Shown: positions 25,627-38,038, counted from the first letter of the stretch. The stretch: DNA of 64,000 nucleotides from Clavibacter tessellarius (GCF_001618005.1 NZ_LQXA01000034.1:29077-93076), one strand, 5' to 3'. Notes: generated by a model not told the origin, from the sequence alone. Program-made: numbers and translations.

Positions 25627-27825
25627 ATGCGCAGCAAGCTCCTGTGGCCGACGGCCGCCGTCGCCGCCACGGTGGCGGGCGCGATCATCCCGATGCTCTT
25701 CTTCCGCCGGTACTACTTCGTGAACGACACGGAGGCGGGGGCGTTCGGGCAGTGGTGGGAGATCGGCGACCGGCTCATGTCGGGGAACTGGTCGCTGCTC
25801 AACCCGACCGTCTGGCAGTCCGGCAACTACCAGGCCGAGGGCGCCTGGGGCATCTACAGCCCGTTCATCTGGCTGATCGGCCTCGGCTCGCACGTGCTGT
25901 TCGACGCCGCCCTGTACTCCACCATCGTGAAGCTCGCGTGCCTGGCGATCGGATCGGCCGGCTTCTTCGTCCTCGCCCGCAGCTACGGCATCCCCCGCGC
26001 CTGGTCCGCGGTCGTCGCCACGGCCGCGCCCCTGGCCGGCTTCACCCTCTTCTACGACGCACCGTCCTGGGTGAACGGCCTCATGGCCTGGTGCTGGTGG
26101 CCCCTCGCGGTGGGCCTCACCCGGCGGAGCGTCCTCCTCAACCGCACGCCGTACGGCGGGATCGCGGCCTCCCTGCTGCTCATCGGCATCGGGTACGTCT
26201 CCACGACCCTCATGCTCGCGGCGGCCCTCGCGGCCATCCTCTTCGAGGCCGTGCTGCGACGCGACCGGGGCGCGATCTGGCGGGCGCTCGCCGCGTCGAC
26301 GGTCGCCGGCCTCTTCACGATCGTCGTCCACCTCCCCGGCCTGCTCACCGCGTCGGTGTCCGGCCGCAACGAGGGCGTGGTGAACACGGGCTTCCTCGGC
26401 GTCGACCTCAGCGACCTCGCCATCTCGGCCATCCCGACGGGCGGGCCGTTCATGGAGACGTACGGGAGCCAGTTCCCCGGCTCCCCGCTCACCTACATCT
26501 CCTGGCTCCTCCCGCTGGTGGTGCTCATCCGGCCCCGCGAGCTCGGCCGCCTCCTGCGCTCCCGTCCGAGCCTCGTCGTGATCGCCGTGGTGGCCCTCGT
26601 CGCCGTGAGCGCGCCGTCCCAGATCGGCCCGCTGCGCTTCCCCGTCCGGGTCCTCCCGTTCGTGGCCGGCTCCGTCCTGCTGATCCTGGCGCTCGGCCTG
26701 TCGCGCGCACGACGCACCGTCGTCACGCGGCGGCACCTCGCGGTGGCCCTGCTCATCGTCGTCGCGACCGGCGCGCTCATGGGCCTGCAGGCGCCCCGCG
26801 AGTGGCGCGCCATCGTCGTCGGCATGCTCGTGTCGGCCGTCCTCGTCGGGGTGGCGATGGGAGTCGCGGGAGCGGACCTCGGCCGGGTGTCCGCCCTGCC
26901 GCTCCTCCGGCGCGTCGTGCGCACCCGCGACGCCGGCGGGGTGACCCGCGGGCTCGCGATGATGGCCGTCGCGGGGACCCTCGTCGCGCTCGTCCCGCAG
27001 CACGCCTTCTCGCCGGCCTCGCCGCTCACCAGCTACTGGCTGCCCTCCGACGTCGTCGAGTACTCGACCCAGCTGCCCGACTCGCGTGGCGACGTCCTCG
27101 TGGTCGGCTGGTCGGACGACGACTTCTACGACGAGTCGCTGGCCGGCAACTCCTGGTACATCACCGGCAAGCCGGTGCAGAACGCCTACTCGTCCGTCTA
27201 CTACCCGGGCTACTCCAAGGCCGTCTGCATGCAGTACAACGGCTTCACCTGCGGCCAGCTCTACGAGCAGCTCTTCCAGCCGGTGCAGCGCTCGGAGACG
27301 GGGACCGACCTCGTCGACCTGCTGGGCGTCAGCACGGTGCAGATCGTCAAGATCCAGCGCGGCCTCGACTCCTCGCGCGCCGTGCCGTCCGCGGACTGGA
27401 CGGTCGTCCCCGAGGGGTGGCACGTCGTCCAGGACACCCCGCACACGCGCACGATCGTGCGCGACCAGCCCGTCGCCGGCGCCGGCGGCATCGCGTGGAC
27501 CTCCGCGGGCACGTCGGCCACCGTCCTCCACCAGGATCCGATGGGCACCACCTTCCGGATCGACTCCGTGCCGGCGGACGGCGGGCGCGTCGCCCTGTCC
27601 CTCATCCCCTGGCCGGGCTACCAGGTCGACGGCGGCACGCTCTCCGCGGATCCCGTCGACGACATGCTCCTCGGCGTGGACGTGACGGCGGCGGACGAGG
27701 GCCGCACCGTCACGGTCTCCTTCTGGAGCCCCGGGTGGCAGGTCCAGCTGGGCTCGGGGATCCTCATGCTCGTCCTCATCGTCGTCTGGGCGCTCCTGCG
27801 CCGGCGGGCGCGGAAGCGCGCGTGA
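25627..27825 (+). CDS. Large polytopic membrane protein, GT-C/YfhO-like
   Basis: A 732-residue protein with about eleven to thirteen hydrophobic segments over residues 1-460, an extracytoplasmic globular part (about 465-705) and a last membrane helix followed by a basic RRRARKRA tail. The first large loop contains YFVNDTEAGAFGQWW and acidic residues in the place where GT-C glycosyltransferases keep their catalytic Asp/Glu. The layout resembles YfhO-type and other lipid-phosphosugar-dependent transferases. It would use a flipped polyprenyl-linked sugar to decorate a glycan outside the membrane. It overlaps the next glycosyltransferase gene by four bases. The fold call is moderate and the sugar unknown. 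Confidence 0.75.
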   Translation: MRSKLLWPTAAVAATVAGAIIPMLFFRRYYFVNDTEAGAFGQWWEIGDRLMSGNWSLLNPTVWQSGNYQAEGAWGIYSPFIWLIGLGSHVLFDAALYSTIVKLACLAIGSAGFFVLARSYGIPRAWSAVVATAAPLAGFTLFYDAPSWVNGLMAWCWWPLAVGLTRRSVLLNRTPYGGIAASLLLIGIGYVSTTLMLAAALAAILFEAVLRRDRGAIWRALAASTVAGLFTIVVHLPGLLTASVSGRNEGVVNTGFLGVDLSDLAISAIPTGGPFMETYGSQFPGSPLTYISWLLPLVVLIRPRELGRLLRSRPSLVVIAVVALVAVSAPSQIGPLRFPVRVLPFVAGSVLLILALGLSRARRTVVTRRHLAVALLIVVATGALMGLQAPREWRAIVVGMLVSAVLVGVAMGVAGADLGRVSALPLLRRVVRTRDAGGVTRGLAMMAVAGTLVALVPQHAFSPASPLTSYWLPSDVVEYSTQLPDSRGDVLVVGWSDDDFYDESLAGNSWYITGKPVQNAYSSVYYPGYSKAVCMQYNGFTCGQLYEQLFQPVQRSETGTDLVDLLGVSTVQIVKIQRGLDSSRAVPSADWTVVPEGWHVVQDTPHTRTIVRDQPVAGAGGIAWTSAGTSATVLHQDPMGTTFRIDSVPADGGRVALSLIPWPGYQVDGGTLSADPVDDMLLGVDVTAADEGRTVTVSFWSPGWQVQLGSGILMLVLIVVWALLRRRARKRA

Positions 27826-28796
27826 GCGGGGGAGCGGGCGTGGACGCGGGGGCGCGCGTCGTCGCGGTCGTCGTGGCCTGGAACCGGCGCGACCTCGTGG
27901 TCGAGACCCTGGCGGCGCTCGCCGCGCAGACCGCGCGGCTGCACGAGGTGGTCGTCATCGACAACGCCTCGACGGACGGCTCGGCCGACGTCATCCGCGA
28001 GCGCTTCCCGGACGTGGCCCTCACGACGCTGCCGACGAACACCGGCGGGGCGGGCGGCTTCACGGCCGGCATCGAGCGCGCGCTCACGGCGCACGACGCC
28101 GAGCTCGTCTGGCTGATGGACGACGACACCGTGCCGGATCCCACCGCGCTCGAGGAGCTGCTCCGCGCCCGCGCCGCCGCCCCGCGCGGCACCGTCGTGC
28201 TCGCGTCCGCGGTGCGCTGGACGGACGGGCGCCCGCATCCCATGAACACGCCGCGCACGAGGCCGTCGGCGAGCCGCCGGAGCATCGCGCGTGCCGCCGA
28301 GCACGGCTGCACGCCCGTCCGCACGGCGTCGTTCGTGTCGATGATGATCGAGGCCGACGCCATCCGCGCGCACGGGCTGCCGATGGCCGACTACTTCCTC
28401 TGGAACGACGACTTCGAGTACTCGTCCCGGCTGCTCCGTCGGGGGCGCGGGTACCTGGTGCACGGCAGCACGGTCGAGCACCGCACGCGCACGTTCGGGT
28501 CGACCGACGTGGATCCCGGTGCCCGGTTCGTGTTCGAGGTCCGCAACAAGATCTGGATGCTGCTGCGCTCCCGAGCGCTGTCGCCCGCCGAGCGGGTCCT
28601 CTACGCCGGGGCCGCCCTCGTCAGCTGGACCCGCACGATCGCCCGCTCCGGCGACCGCGGGCTGCTCCTGCGCGGCCTGGTCGACGGCGTCCGCCAGGGG
28701 CTCGCCCGCCCTCCTCGACCCGCGCACGAGGTGCTCGACGGCCTCGGCGAGATCACCGCCGGCATCCGACGCCTCGAGGGATCCGCCGGCCGCTGA
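27822..28796 (+). CDS. GT2 glycosyltransferase, GlfT1-like
   Basis: A 324-residue cytoplasmic glycosyltransferase. Seen: VVAVVVAWNRRDLVVETLAAL, VVIDNASTDGS, the characteristic NTGGAGGFTAGIERAL, WLMDDDTVPDP (metal-binding DDD), and a C-terminal domain with YFLWNDDFEYSSRLLRRG. NTGGAGGF and the W-N-D-D-x-E segment are shared with the mycobacterial initiating galactofuranosyltransferase and with rhamnosyltransferase relatives. Because UDP-galactofuranose is made nearby by Glf, a role in starting a galactan is attractive but not proven. GTG at 27822 overlaps the previous stop (GTGA). It converges with the gene at 28807. Confidence 0.85.
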   Translation: MSGGAGVDAGARVVAVVVAWNRRDLVVETLAALAAQTARLHEVVVIDNASTDGSADVIRERFPDVALTTLPTNTGGAGGFTAGIERALTAHDAELVWLMDDDTVPDPTALEELLRARAAAPRGTVVLASAVRWTDGRPHPMNTPRTRPSASRRSIARAAEHGCTPVRTASFVSMMIEADAIRAHGLPMADYFLWNDDFEYSSRLLRRGRGYLVHGSTVEHRTRTFGSTDVDPGARFVFEVRNKIWMLLRSRALSPAERVLYAGAALVSWTRTIARSGDRGLLLRGLVDGVRQGLARPPRPAHEVLDGLGEITAGIRRLEGSAGR

Positions 28797-28806
28797 CGCC
28801 GCCGGT

Positions 28807-29829
28807 TCAGTCGCGGCGGTAGGGCACCTCGGAGGAGGCCGTCCGCACCGTGCCGTCGGCGGGATCGGCGGGGCGGCCGACGTGCGACGCGACGAGGTAG
28901 AGCGGCCGGTTCTGCACCTCGGCGTACACCCGCCCGAGGTAGCTCCCCAGCACGCTGAGCATGATGATCTGCACGCCGCCCACGAAGAGGATGGCGATCA
29001 CGGTGAACGTCCACCCGGGGACGACGCTCGACGGGTCGATGGCCCGGCTCACCAGGACGTACACGACGGCCAGCGCGCTGAGCGCCGACACGACGAGGCC
29101 CACGAGCTGGATGAGCTTCAGCGGGAACGTCGAGAAGCCGAGGATCCCGTCGGCGGCGAACTTGATCATCTTCCGCAGCGGGTAGCCGGTGACGCCCGCG
29201 TGGCGCTCGTCGCGGTCGAACTGCACGCTCGTCTGCCGGAAGCCGACGTAGGACACCATGCCGCGGAGGAAGCGGTTCCGCTCCGGGAAACGCTTGACGG
29301 CGTCGATGACCTTCCGGTCGATGAGCCGGAAGTCCCCGGTGTCGCGGGGGATGTCGATCTCGGCGACGAGCGCGAGCGTGCGGTAGAACGCGCCCGCGGT
29401 GGCCTTCTTGAAGAGCGAGTCCTTGCGCGTGCGCCGCTGCGCGTAGACGACGTTGTAGCCCTCCTGCCAGCGGCGGATGAGCTCGACGGCGACGCGCGGG
29501 GGATCCTGCAGGTCGGTGTCCATGATGACCGCCGCGTCGCCCGAGGCGTGATCGAGGCCGGCGGTGACCGCGATCTGGTGCCCGAAGTTGCGGGAGAAGT
29601 CGATGACCTGCACGCGGTCGTCCGCGGCGGCCAGCGCGTGGAGGCGCTCGAGGGACCCGTCGGCCGACCCGTCGTTCACGTAGATGAACTCGAAGCGCAT
29701 GCCGAGCTGCGCCGCGTCCAGCTCCTCGTGGAGCGTCCGCGTGAACACGTCGATGCTCCCCTCCTCGTTGAAGGTGGGGAGGATGAAGCTCACGAGCGGC
29801 GCGGGCGTCTGGTGCTGGTCTGCTGTCAC
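28807..29829 (-). CDS. GtrB-like polyprenyl-phosphate glycosyltransferase
   Basis: A 340-residue GT2 enzyme with two C-terminal membrane helices (about residues 235-260 and 270-300). Seen: FILPTFNEEGSIDVF, YVNDGSADGS, the acceptor-site VIDFSRNFGHQIAVTAGLDHA, the metal site IMDTDLQDPP, DTGDFRLIDRKV, and the end LGRVYAEVQNRPLYLV. These match GtrB/bactoprenol glucosyltransferases closely. It should load a hexose on undecaprenyl phosphate for a GtrA flippase. The start is GTG at 29829. The adjacent large membrane protein at 29903 on the same strand is a likely acceptor transferase. Confidence 0.92.
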   Translation of the reverse strand: MTADQHQTPAPLVSFILPTFNEEGSIDVFTRTLHEELDAAQLGMRFEFIYVNDGSADGSLERLHALAAADDRVQVIDFSRNFGHQIAVTAGLDHASGDAAVIMDTDLQDPPRVAVELIRRWQEGYNVVYAQRRTRKDSLFKKATAGAFYRTLALVAEIDIPRDTGDFRLIDRKVIDAVKRFPERNRFLRGMVSYVGFRQTSVQFDRDERHAGVTGYPLRKMIKFAADGILGFSTFPLKLIQLVGLVVSALSALAVVYVLVSRAIDPSSVVPGWTFTVIAILFVGGVQIIMLSVLGSYLGRVYAEVQNRPLYLVASHVGRPADPADGTVRTASSEVPYRRD

Positions 29830-29902
29830 GTGCGGGAGTCCCTCGTCGGAAGCGTGTCGTGGTGGGCGGCAGGGCGTCGCAGGGCGTCGCCGGGTGCGCG
29901 GC

Positions 29903-31726
29903 TCAGCCTATGTCGATGCGGTAGAGCACGGCCGCCGCGCCGGTCGACGGGTCGTAGACCTCCCGTGCCACCTCCACGAGCCCGGGGACCTCCGCGGGGT
30001 CCACCCCGTCCGTGCACTCCGAGAGGGCGAGGTACCACCGGATGCCCGCGGCCTCGGTGGCCTGCGGGTCGACGCGACCGGCGGTCAGCGCCTCCCGCGC
30101 GGCGTCCACCGCGCCCTTGTCCTGGGGCCAGGCCATCCCGAGGTTGTAGTGCGCGACGGATCGGCCGGAGTCGATCTTCACGATCTGGGGATCGAGGCAC
30201 GGGCCGGCCACGACGGCTCCCTCCGTGACGTCGGCGGTCACGTCCCGGATGGCCCGGTCCGCGGGCTCCTGGAACGTGATCTGCCCGGTGCCGCGCCCGG
30301 CGATGAAGAAGCGCGCCCAGTCCACGGCGCTCGCGGCGCCGACGGCCACGATCACGACGGCGGCCGCCGCGACGACGGCGCGGGTACGACGCGGGGCGGG
30401 GCGGTCGGCGCCGTCCTCGGGGACCGGGCGGAGCGTCCGCACCGCGACGTCGAGCAGCACGGGGACGATGGTCACGGCGATGAGCAGGAACGAGTCGATC
30501 CAGAGCCGGTAGGGCTCCTGGTTCGCGCGCCACAGGTCGTTGGTCGAGGTCATGGCCCAGGCGAGCATCGCGCCGGACGCGTAGGCGATCCAGATGGTGC
30601 GCCGGGCGCGGATGCCCGCGACGAGGATCACGATGAGCGGCAGGAGGAGCGCGGCGCCCGCCAGGGGACCGAGCGGCAGGGCCACCCCCAGGTCCTTGCT
30701 CGACGCGACCCGGTAGGAGAGGAACGGGTCTCCCGCCGCCGACGCGAGCACGGTCGTCACGATCTGCGGCATCGTCGCGAGGAGCGCTGCGCCAATGGGC
30801 ACGAGCGCGAGTCCCCGGGTGCGTCCGATGGTCGCGAGGAGCCCCGGGACGGTGGGGACCAGGCCGACGACGAAGGCGGGGAGGGGCCCGACGGTCCCCG
30901 CGACGACGACCGCGAGGGCGAGGGAGACCGGCACGAGCACCGCGGACAGCACGAGGAGGCGCCGTCGAGGGCGCTCGAGCACGGCGTACGCGGCGACCAC
31001 GTAGAAGGAGAGGAAGACGGTCGCGAGGAACGCGTAGACGTGCACGTTGAGCAGGCCGCCGACCACGACGCCCACCAGCACGAGCGTGACGAAGCGCGAG
31101 CGGCGGGACGACCCGCGGAGCGTGGGCACCAGGGCGGCGAGGAACGCGATGCCGGCGACGGAGAGCGCGGCGGCCTCGCCGTTCAGCGTGAACAGCACCC
31201 CGAACGGCCCCCAGAGGACGGCGTGCGAGCTCATCTGCCAGAACCACGCGCCCGGGCCCGAGGTCCAGGCGAACGTCCCGAGCATGAGCGGCGCGAAGCC
31301 GAGGACGCCGGTCCACGCGCGGCCCGAGACCCGGATGCAGGCGATGGCGATGGCCGCCACGAGGCCCGCCTGGATGAGGGTGCCGACGACGTTCCAGGCC
31401 GTGACCGGCCCGATCCCCGTGAGGTGACCGACGGCGCCGAGCACGAGGTAGTAGAGGTGCGGGTACGTGTTGCGGCCGGACTCGGTGAACGGCTCGACCG
31501 AGGCGAAGTCCCCGCGCGCGAAGTTGACCACCATCGACAGGTAGGAGAGCTGGTCGTACACGAAGTAGTCGCGGAACGACGTCAGCACGCTGGGTGCGCG
31601 GTGCACGAGCATCCCGACCTGGGTCACGAGGAAGAGGAGGACGGCGGCCGCGACGGACAGCGCGGACGTCAGGCGCCGGGGCGTGTCCTGCCGCGTGCTC
31701 CGGGTGGGGGATTCGAGTGAGGGCAC
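29903..31726 (-). CDS. Large polytopic membrane protein, probable GT-C glycosyltransferase
   Basis: A 607-residue protein with about a dozen membrane helices over residues 20-480 and a C-terminal extracytoplasmic domain of about 130 residues (from WARFFIAGRG). The first loop after helix 1 reads SFRDYFVYDQLSYLSMVVNFARGD, shown here in part as DYFVYDQLSYLSM; the Asp residues fit the catalytic loop of GT-C enzymes. It has no similarity I can name beyond this. GTG at 31726 lies 8 bases after a TAGCAT box. It is followed by the GtrB-like gene on the same strand, so these two plus a GtrA could form one decoration module. Confidence 0.75.
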   Translation of the reverse strand: MPSLESPTRSTRQDTPRRLTSALSVAAAVLLFLVTQVGMLVHRAPSVLTSFRDYFVYDQLSYLSMVVNFARGDFASVEPFTESGRNTYPHLYYLVLGAVGHLTGIGPVTAWNVVGTLIQAGLVAAIAIACIRVSGRAWTGVLGFAPLMLGTFAWTSGPGAWFWQMSSHAVLWGPFGVLFTLNGEAAALSVAGIAFLAALVPTLRGSSRRSRFVTLVLVGVVVGGLLNVHVYAFLATVFLSFYVVAAYAVLERPRRRLLVLSAVLVPVSLALAVVVAGTVGPLPAFVVGLVPTVPGLLATIGRTRGLALVPIGAALLATMPQIVTTVLASAAGDPFLSYRVASSKDLGVALPLGPLAGAALLLPLIVILVAGIRARRTIWIAYASGAMLAWAMTSTNDLWRANQEPYRLWIDSFLLIAVTIVPVLLDVAVRTLRPVPEDGADRPAPRRTRAVVAAAAVVIVAVGAASAVDWARFFIAGRGTGQITFQEPADRAIRDVTADVTEGAVVAGPCLDPQIVKIDSGRSVAHYNLGMAWPQDKGAVDAAREALTAGRVDPQATEAAGIRWYLALSECTDGVDPAEVPGLVEVAREVYDPSTGAAAVLYRIDIG

Positions 31727-31734
31727 GGGGGTCG

Positions 31735-31740
31735 ATGCTA
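31735..31740 (-). promoter_or_regulatory. -10 box for the 31726-28807 operon
   Basis: TAGCAT on the minus strand, eight bases before the GTG. Divergent from the promoter at 31851. Confidence 0.5.
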
Positions 31741-31850
31741 CCAGCCGGGTCGGCGACGGCCCGGGGGCGGACGGGCCGGGACGGCCGGCCGGAGCGGTGC
31801 GCTCCTCCCCGGCTCCCCGCGCGCCACGGTGGCTGCGGCCCGCCCCCGGG

Positions 31851-31856
31851 TAGACT
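31851..31856 (+). promoter_or_regulatory. -10 box of the GT2 gene at 31940
   Basis: TAGACT, 83 bases before the ATG, which has a good AGGAGGG ribosome binding site. So this gene has a true leader. Confidence 0.45.
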
Positions 31857-31939
31857 CGGCGGCTCGACGCCCGAGCCCGTCTCGGCCGCGTCCGGCCACC
31901 GTCACACGCGACGCTGCGCACGCAGCAGGAGGGACGCGC

Positions 31940-34018
<2,079 letters not shown>

Positions 34019-34019
<1 letters not shown>

Positions 34020-36037
34020 TGGCCGCCGCGGACCAGGGCGCCCCCGTGCAGCTCGACCTCATCCAGCGCGTCATCCTGCCCTCCGACCACGACCCGGACA
34101 TCCTCCCGCTCTACGTGGACGCCGACTACTGGACGAGCATCCCCGTGACGCCGCAGAAGCGCCGCCGCTCGCCGCTGCGCGTGGTCGACTCGGACGCGGA
34201 CAAGGCCGTCGTCCGCCTCAGCGACATGGGCATCACCAGCGCCATCACGGGCGACCGCGGCTTCCGGGTCCCGCACCGCCGCAAGGTCTCGTTCGGCACC
34301 TACTTCAACGCGTTCCCCGCGTCCTACTGGCGCTCCAGCACCAGCCTCGACGGCGTCGTGCTCGAGGTCGAGACGACCGGCAGCGGACAGGTCATCGTGT
34401 ACCGCTCCAACGCGCGGGGCGTCATCCAGAAGGTCGACGGCGCGTCGGTGTCGGGTCCCACGACCTCGCGCTTCGAGCTGCCGTTCACCTACTTCGCTGA
34501 CGGCGGCTGGTACTGGTTCGACCTGATGGGCGAGGAGGCCGACTTCGCGCTCGTCGAGGCGGGCTGGTACGCCCCCGAGGGCACCGTCCCCACGACGGGC
34601 GCCGCGGGATCGGTGAGCATCGCGATCACGACGCTCAACCGCGCCGAGTACTGCGTGAAGCTCCTCACGGACATCGGCGAGAAGCCCGACGTCGCGGCGC
34701 TCCTGGACCACGTCTACGTCACGGACCAGGGCACGCAGAAGGTCGCCGACCAGCCCGCGTTCCCGCGTGCGCAGGAGCTCCTCGGCGAGAAGCTCCGCGT
34801 GATCGACCAGGCCAACCTCGGCGGATCCGGCGGCTTCTCCCGCGGCATGTACGAGACGCTGAAGGAGGGCGCGAGCGACTACGTCCTCGTCATGGACGAC
34901 GACATCACGCTCGAGCCGGAGAGCATCCGCCGCGCGGTGAAGTTCGCCGACTACGCGCGCACGCCCACGATCGTCGGCGGCCACATGTTCGACATGTACG
35001 ACAAGAGCAAGCTCCACGCGTACGCCGAGGGCTTCGACATGTGGAACTTCATGTGGGGCCCCGTCACGCCCACGCGCCACGACTTCAGCGCGTCGAACCT
35101 CCGCCAGACGCGGTGGATGCACCGCCGGGTCGACGCCGAGTACAACGGCTGGTGGATGTGCCTCATCCCCGTCTCCACGATCAAGCAGGTGGGCCTGTCG
35201 CTCCCCGTCTTCATCAAGTGGGACGACGCGGAGTACGCGCTCCGCGCCAAGGAGGTCGGCGTGCCGACCGTCACGCTGCCGGGCGCGGCCGTGTGGCACG
35301 TCTCCTGGGTGGACAAGGACGACTCGCAGGACTGGCAGGCGTTCTTCCACGCGCGCAACCGGCTGATCGCCGCCCTGCTGCACTCGCCGTACGAGCGCGG
35401 CGGCCGGTTCCTCACGGCGAACCTCGCCACCGACGTGCGTCACCTGGTGTCGATGCAGTACTTCGCGCTCGCGGCGCGCCACGAGGCGTATCGGAACATC
35501 CTGCGCGGGCCCCGCGGCCTGCACCAGGACATGGTCACGCGCCTCGCCCGCACCAGGGAGCTCGCGAAGGGCTTCAGCGACGGGATGCCGATCAAGGACC
35601 GCGCCGCGCTGCCGGACATCGTGGCTCCCGACAAGCCGCACGGCCGCGTCAGCGGCACCGCGCCGGCGGGCATCATCCGCCTGGCCTGGCTGGCGCGCAC
35701 GGTCGCCCGCCACGCGTTCTCGCCGCTGAGCGCGTCCGCGAGCCGGGGACCGGAGGCGCACCTCTCGTTCGAGGACGCGCGGTGGTGGGTCGTGCCCTCC
35801 TTCGACAGCGTGCTCGTGTCCAACGCGGAGGGCTCCGCCGCCCTGCTCCACCGTCGGGATCCCGCGCTGTTCCGGCGCATGCTGTGGACGAGCCTCGTGC
35901 TCCGCTGGCGCATCCTCGCCCGCTGGCCGCAGCTCAAGGCGGCGTACCGCGCGGCTCTGCCCACCATCACCAGCCCGGAATCGTGGGCGCGCACCTTCGG
36001 CGTCGACCAGCCGGAGAGCGGGCGCGGGCAGCGCTAG
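34019..36037 (+). CDS. glfT2: Galactofuranosyltransferase, GlfT2 type
   Basis: A 672-residue enzyme closely resembling the polymerising galactofuranosyltransferase GlfT2 of mycobacteria in both layout and motifs. Seen: an N-terminal beta-sandwich region with VSFGTYFNAFPASYW and GGWYWFDL, the GT-A domain starting ITTLNRAEYCVKLL, DQANLGGSGGFSRGMYE, the metal-binding Asp293-Asp294-Asp295, YNGWWMCLIP, the catalytic-region WDDAEY (Asp402-Asp403), His427 in VWHVSW, and a C-terminal helical domain of about 170 residues. It should extend a Galf chain on a lipid carrier from UDP-Galf. Length is near the 637 residues I recall for the mycobacterial enzyme. Start ATG overlaps the glf stop. Confidence 0.93.
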
Positions 36038-36155
36038 CCGGTCCGCACGCGCGGGCGGCGGGGTGTCCACTGAGAGCAGCCCGCCCCCTCCGCGCTCGGA
36101 CGGGGTTCCCCCGTGTGTGAGAATCGCATCTCACGCAGTACGCGAGGGGATGTCA

Positions 36156-38006
36156 GTGGACGACAACGGGGTGGACCACCGGCGCGCGCGCCGACGATCG
36201 CGGCTGATCGCCTGCCTGGCCGTCTGGGCCGTGGCGCTGGGCGTCGGGCTCGTGGGGACGGGCGTGGTCGGGGGGCCCGCCGAGCCGGCGCAGGCCGCAT
36301 CCGGGGCCGACTTCGACCCCGGCATGATCATCAGCGACGCGAAGTTCTTCGACGGGGCCGTCATGTCCCAGCGGGACGTGCAGACCTTCCTGCAGGCCCG
36401 GGTGCCGCGGTGCGCGTCCGGCTACGTCTGCCTCACGAACTACGTGCAGGACACCCCCGCGCGCGACGGGGACAGCAGGTGCTCCAGCCTGCAGGCCTCC
36501 CGGATGAGCGCGGCGGACGTCGTCTACTGGGTCGGCCGCGCCTGCGGCGTGAGCCAGGCCGCCCTGCTCGTGCTGCTCGAGAAGGAGCAGGGCCTCGTCA
36601 CCGACAGCACGCCCACGGATCGGCAGTTCCGCAGCGCCACCGGCTACGGCTGCCCGGACACCGCGGCATGCGACTCCACCTACTACGGCTTCTTCAACCA
36701 GGTCTACAACGCGGCCCGCCAGTTCAAGGTGTACCAGTCGACGCCGACGCGCTGGAACTACCAGGCCGGCCGGGTCAACACGATCCTGTGGCACCCGAAC
36801 GCGGCCTGCGGCTCGTCGCAGGTGACGATCCGGAACCAGGCGACGGCCGGCCTCTACATCTACACCCCGTACCGCCCCAACTCCGCGGCGCTGGCCAACC
36901 TCTACGGGACGGGCGACTCCTGCTCCTCCTACGGCAACCGGAACTTCTGGCGCCTCTACACCGACTGGTTCGGCAGCACGTCGGACGGCCCGGTGTCCTC
37001 GTTCGTCAAGACGGCCACGGACGACAGCGTCTACCTCGTCAGCGGCGGGCAGAAGCACCCGATCACCGACTTCGCGGTGTTCCAGAACCTGTCGGCGCTG
37101 GGCGGGATCAGCACGGTCTCCCGCTCCTACCTCGACGCGCTGGCCACGGGGAACGTCGCGTCCGAGCTCGTGCGGGATCCGTCGGACGGGACCGTCAGCC
37201 TCGTGCAGGGCGACCGCCGCCATCCCTTCACGTCCTGCGCGCTGGTGGGCGACTACGGATACGGGTGCGGCGACGCCGTGAACCTGGATCCGGGTCAGCT
37301 CGCCTCCGTGCCCGCGGCGGGGAACATGAGCGCGTACTTCGTCCTGCCCGGCAGCGGCACGGCCTACCTCCTCGAGGGCGGCGTCAAGTACCCGCTCTCG
37401 AGCTGGTCCGCGCTGGTCGGGCTCAACTCGGGCGCGTCGCCGTTCGTGGCCACCATGCGCGCATCGGTGGGGAGCCGCTACGCGACGGGCCACACGGCGC
37501 TCGAGCCGGGGACGCTGGCGAAGTCGCCCGCGGGAGCCGACGTGTACCTGATCAACGGGCTGAACAGCAAGGTGGGCGTCCCGTCCTTCGCGGTGACGCA
37601 GGAGCTCGGCTTCGGCACGTCGTTCGCGAACGTGGCGGCGCAGACGCTCGACGGCTACACGCGATCCACGGCGAACCTCTCGCTGCTGGTCCGCTGCGGC
37701 GGGGTCACGTCGCTCGCCACGCAGGGGCGCGTTGTCGCGGTGGCGAACCCGGGATCCACGGGGCTGCCCGTCACCGATCTGGTCCCCACCACGTGCCGTG
37801 CGCTCGACGCGACCGGCGGCACCGTGCAGGGGCCGGTGTTCGTGAAGGGCATCGCCGACTCGACGGTGTTCCTGCTCCAGGGCGGCCAGGCGAAGCCGGT
37901 GACCTCCTGGGCGCGGCTCGTGGCCCTGGCGGGCACGTCGTCGCCGACGATCACGACCCTGCGCGACGCGGCGGTCGCCCGCATCGCGGTCGGCGCGGAC
38001 GCCTGA
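36156..38006 (+). CDS. Secreted protein with lysozyme-like N-terminal domain and C-terminal repeats
   Basis: A 616-residue exported protein. A long signal peptide ends near AEPAQAAS (about residue 47). Residues 48-290 form a Cys-containing domain (CASGYVCLTNY, GYGCPDTAACD) with LLVLLEKEQGLVT and YYGFFNQVYNAARQF, reminiscent of glucosaminidase/transglycosylase folds in which a Glu after a helix is catalytic. From about 290 on, five or six repeats of 60-70 residues carry a VYLVSGGQKHPI-like strand pair followed by a helix and LDxxATG. The start is GTG 36156 because GAGGGG lies six bases before it; an ATG two codons earlier is too close. Function is unknown, probably glycan binding or wall remodelling. 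Confidence 0.8.
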   Translation: MDDNGVDHRRARRRSRLIACLAVWAVALGVGLVGTGVVGGPAEPAQAASGADFDPGMIISDAKFFDGAVMSQRDVQTFLQARVPRCASGYVCLTNYVQDTPARDGDSRCSSLQASRMSAADVVYWVGRACGVSQAALLVLLEKEQGLVTDSTPTDRQFRSATGYGCPDTAACDSTYYGFFNQVYNAARQFKVYQSTPTRWNYQAGRVNTILWHPNAACGSSQVTIRNQATAGLYIYTPYRPNSAALANLYGTGDSCSSYGNRNFWRLYTDWFGSTSDGPVSSFVKTATDDSVYLVSGGQKHPITDFAVFQNLSALGGISTVSRSYLDALATGNVASELVRDPSDGTVSLVQGDRRHPFTSCALVGDYGYGCGDAVNLDPGQLASVPAAGNMSAYFVLPGSGTAYLLEGGVKYPLSSWSALVGLNSGASPFVATMRASVGSRYATGHTALEPGTLAKSPAGADVYLINGLNSKVGVPSFAVTQELGFGTSFANVAAQTLDGYTRSTANLSLLVRCGGVTSLATQGRVVAVANPGSTGLPVTDLVPTTCRALDATGGTVQGPVFVKGIADSTVFLLQGGQAKPVTSWARLVALAGTSSPTITTLRDAAVARIAVGADA

Positions 38007-38038
38007 CCCGTCACGCCGGACGTCGAGCCGACGCCGGA

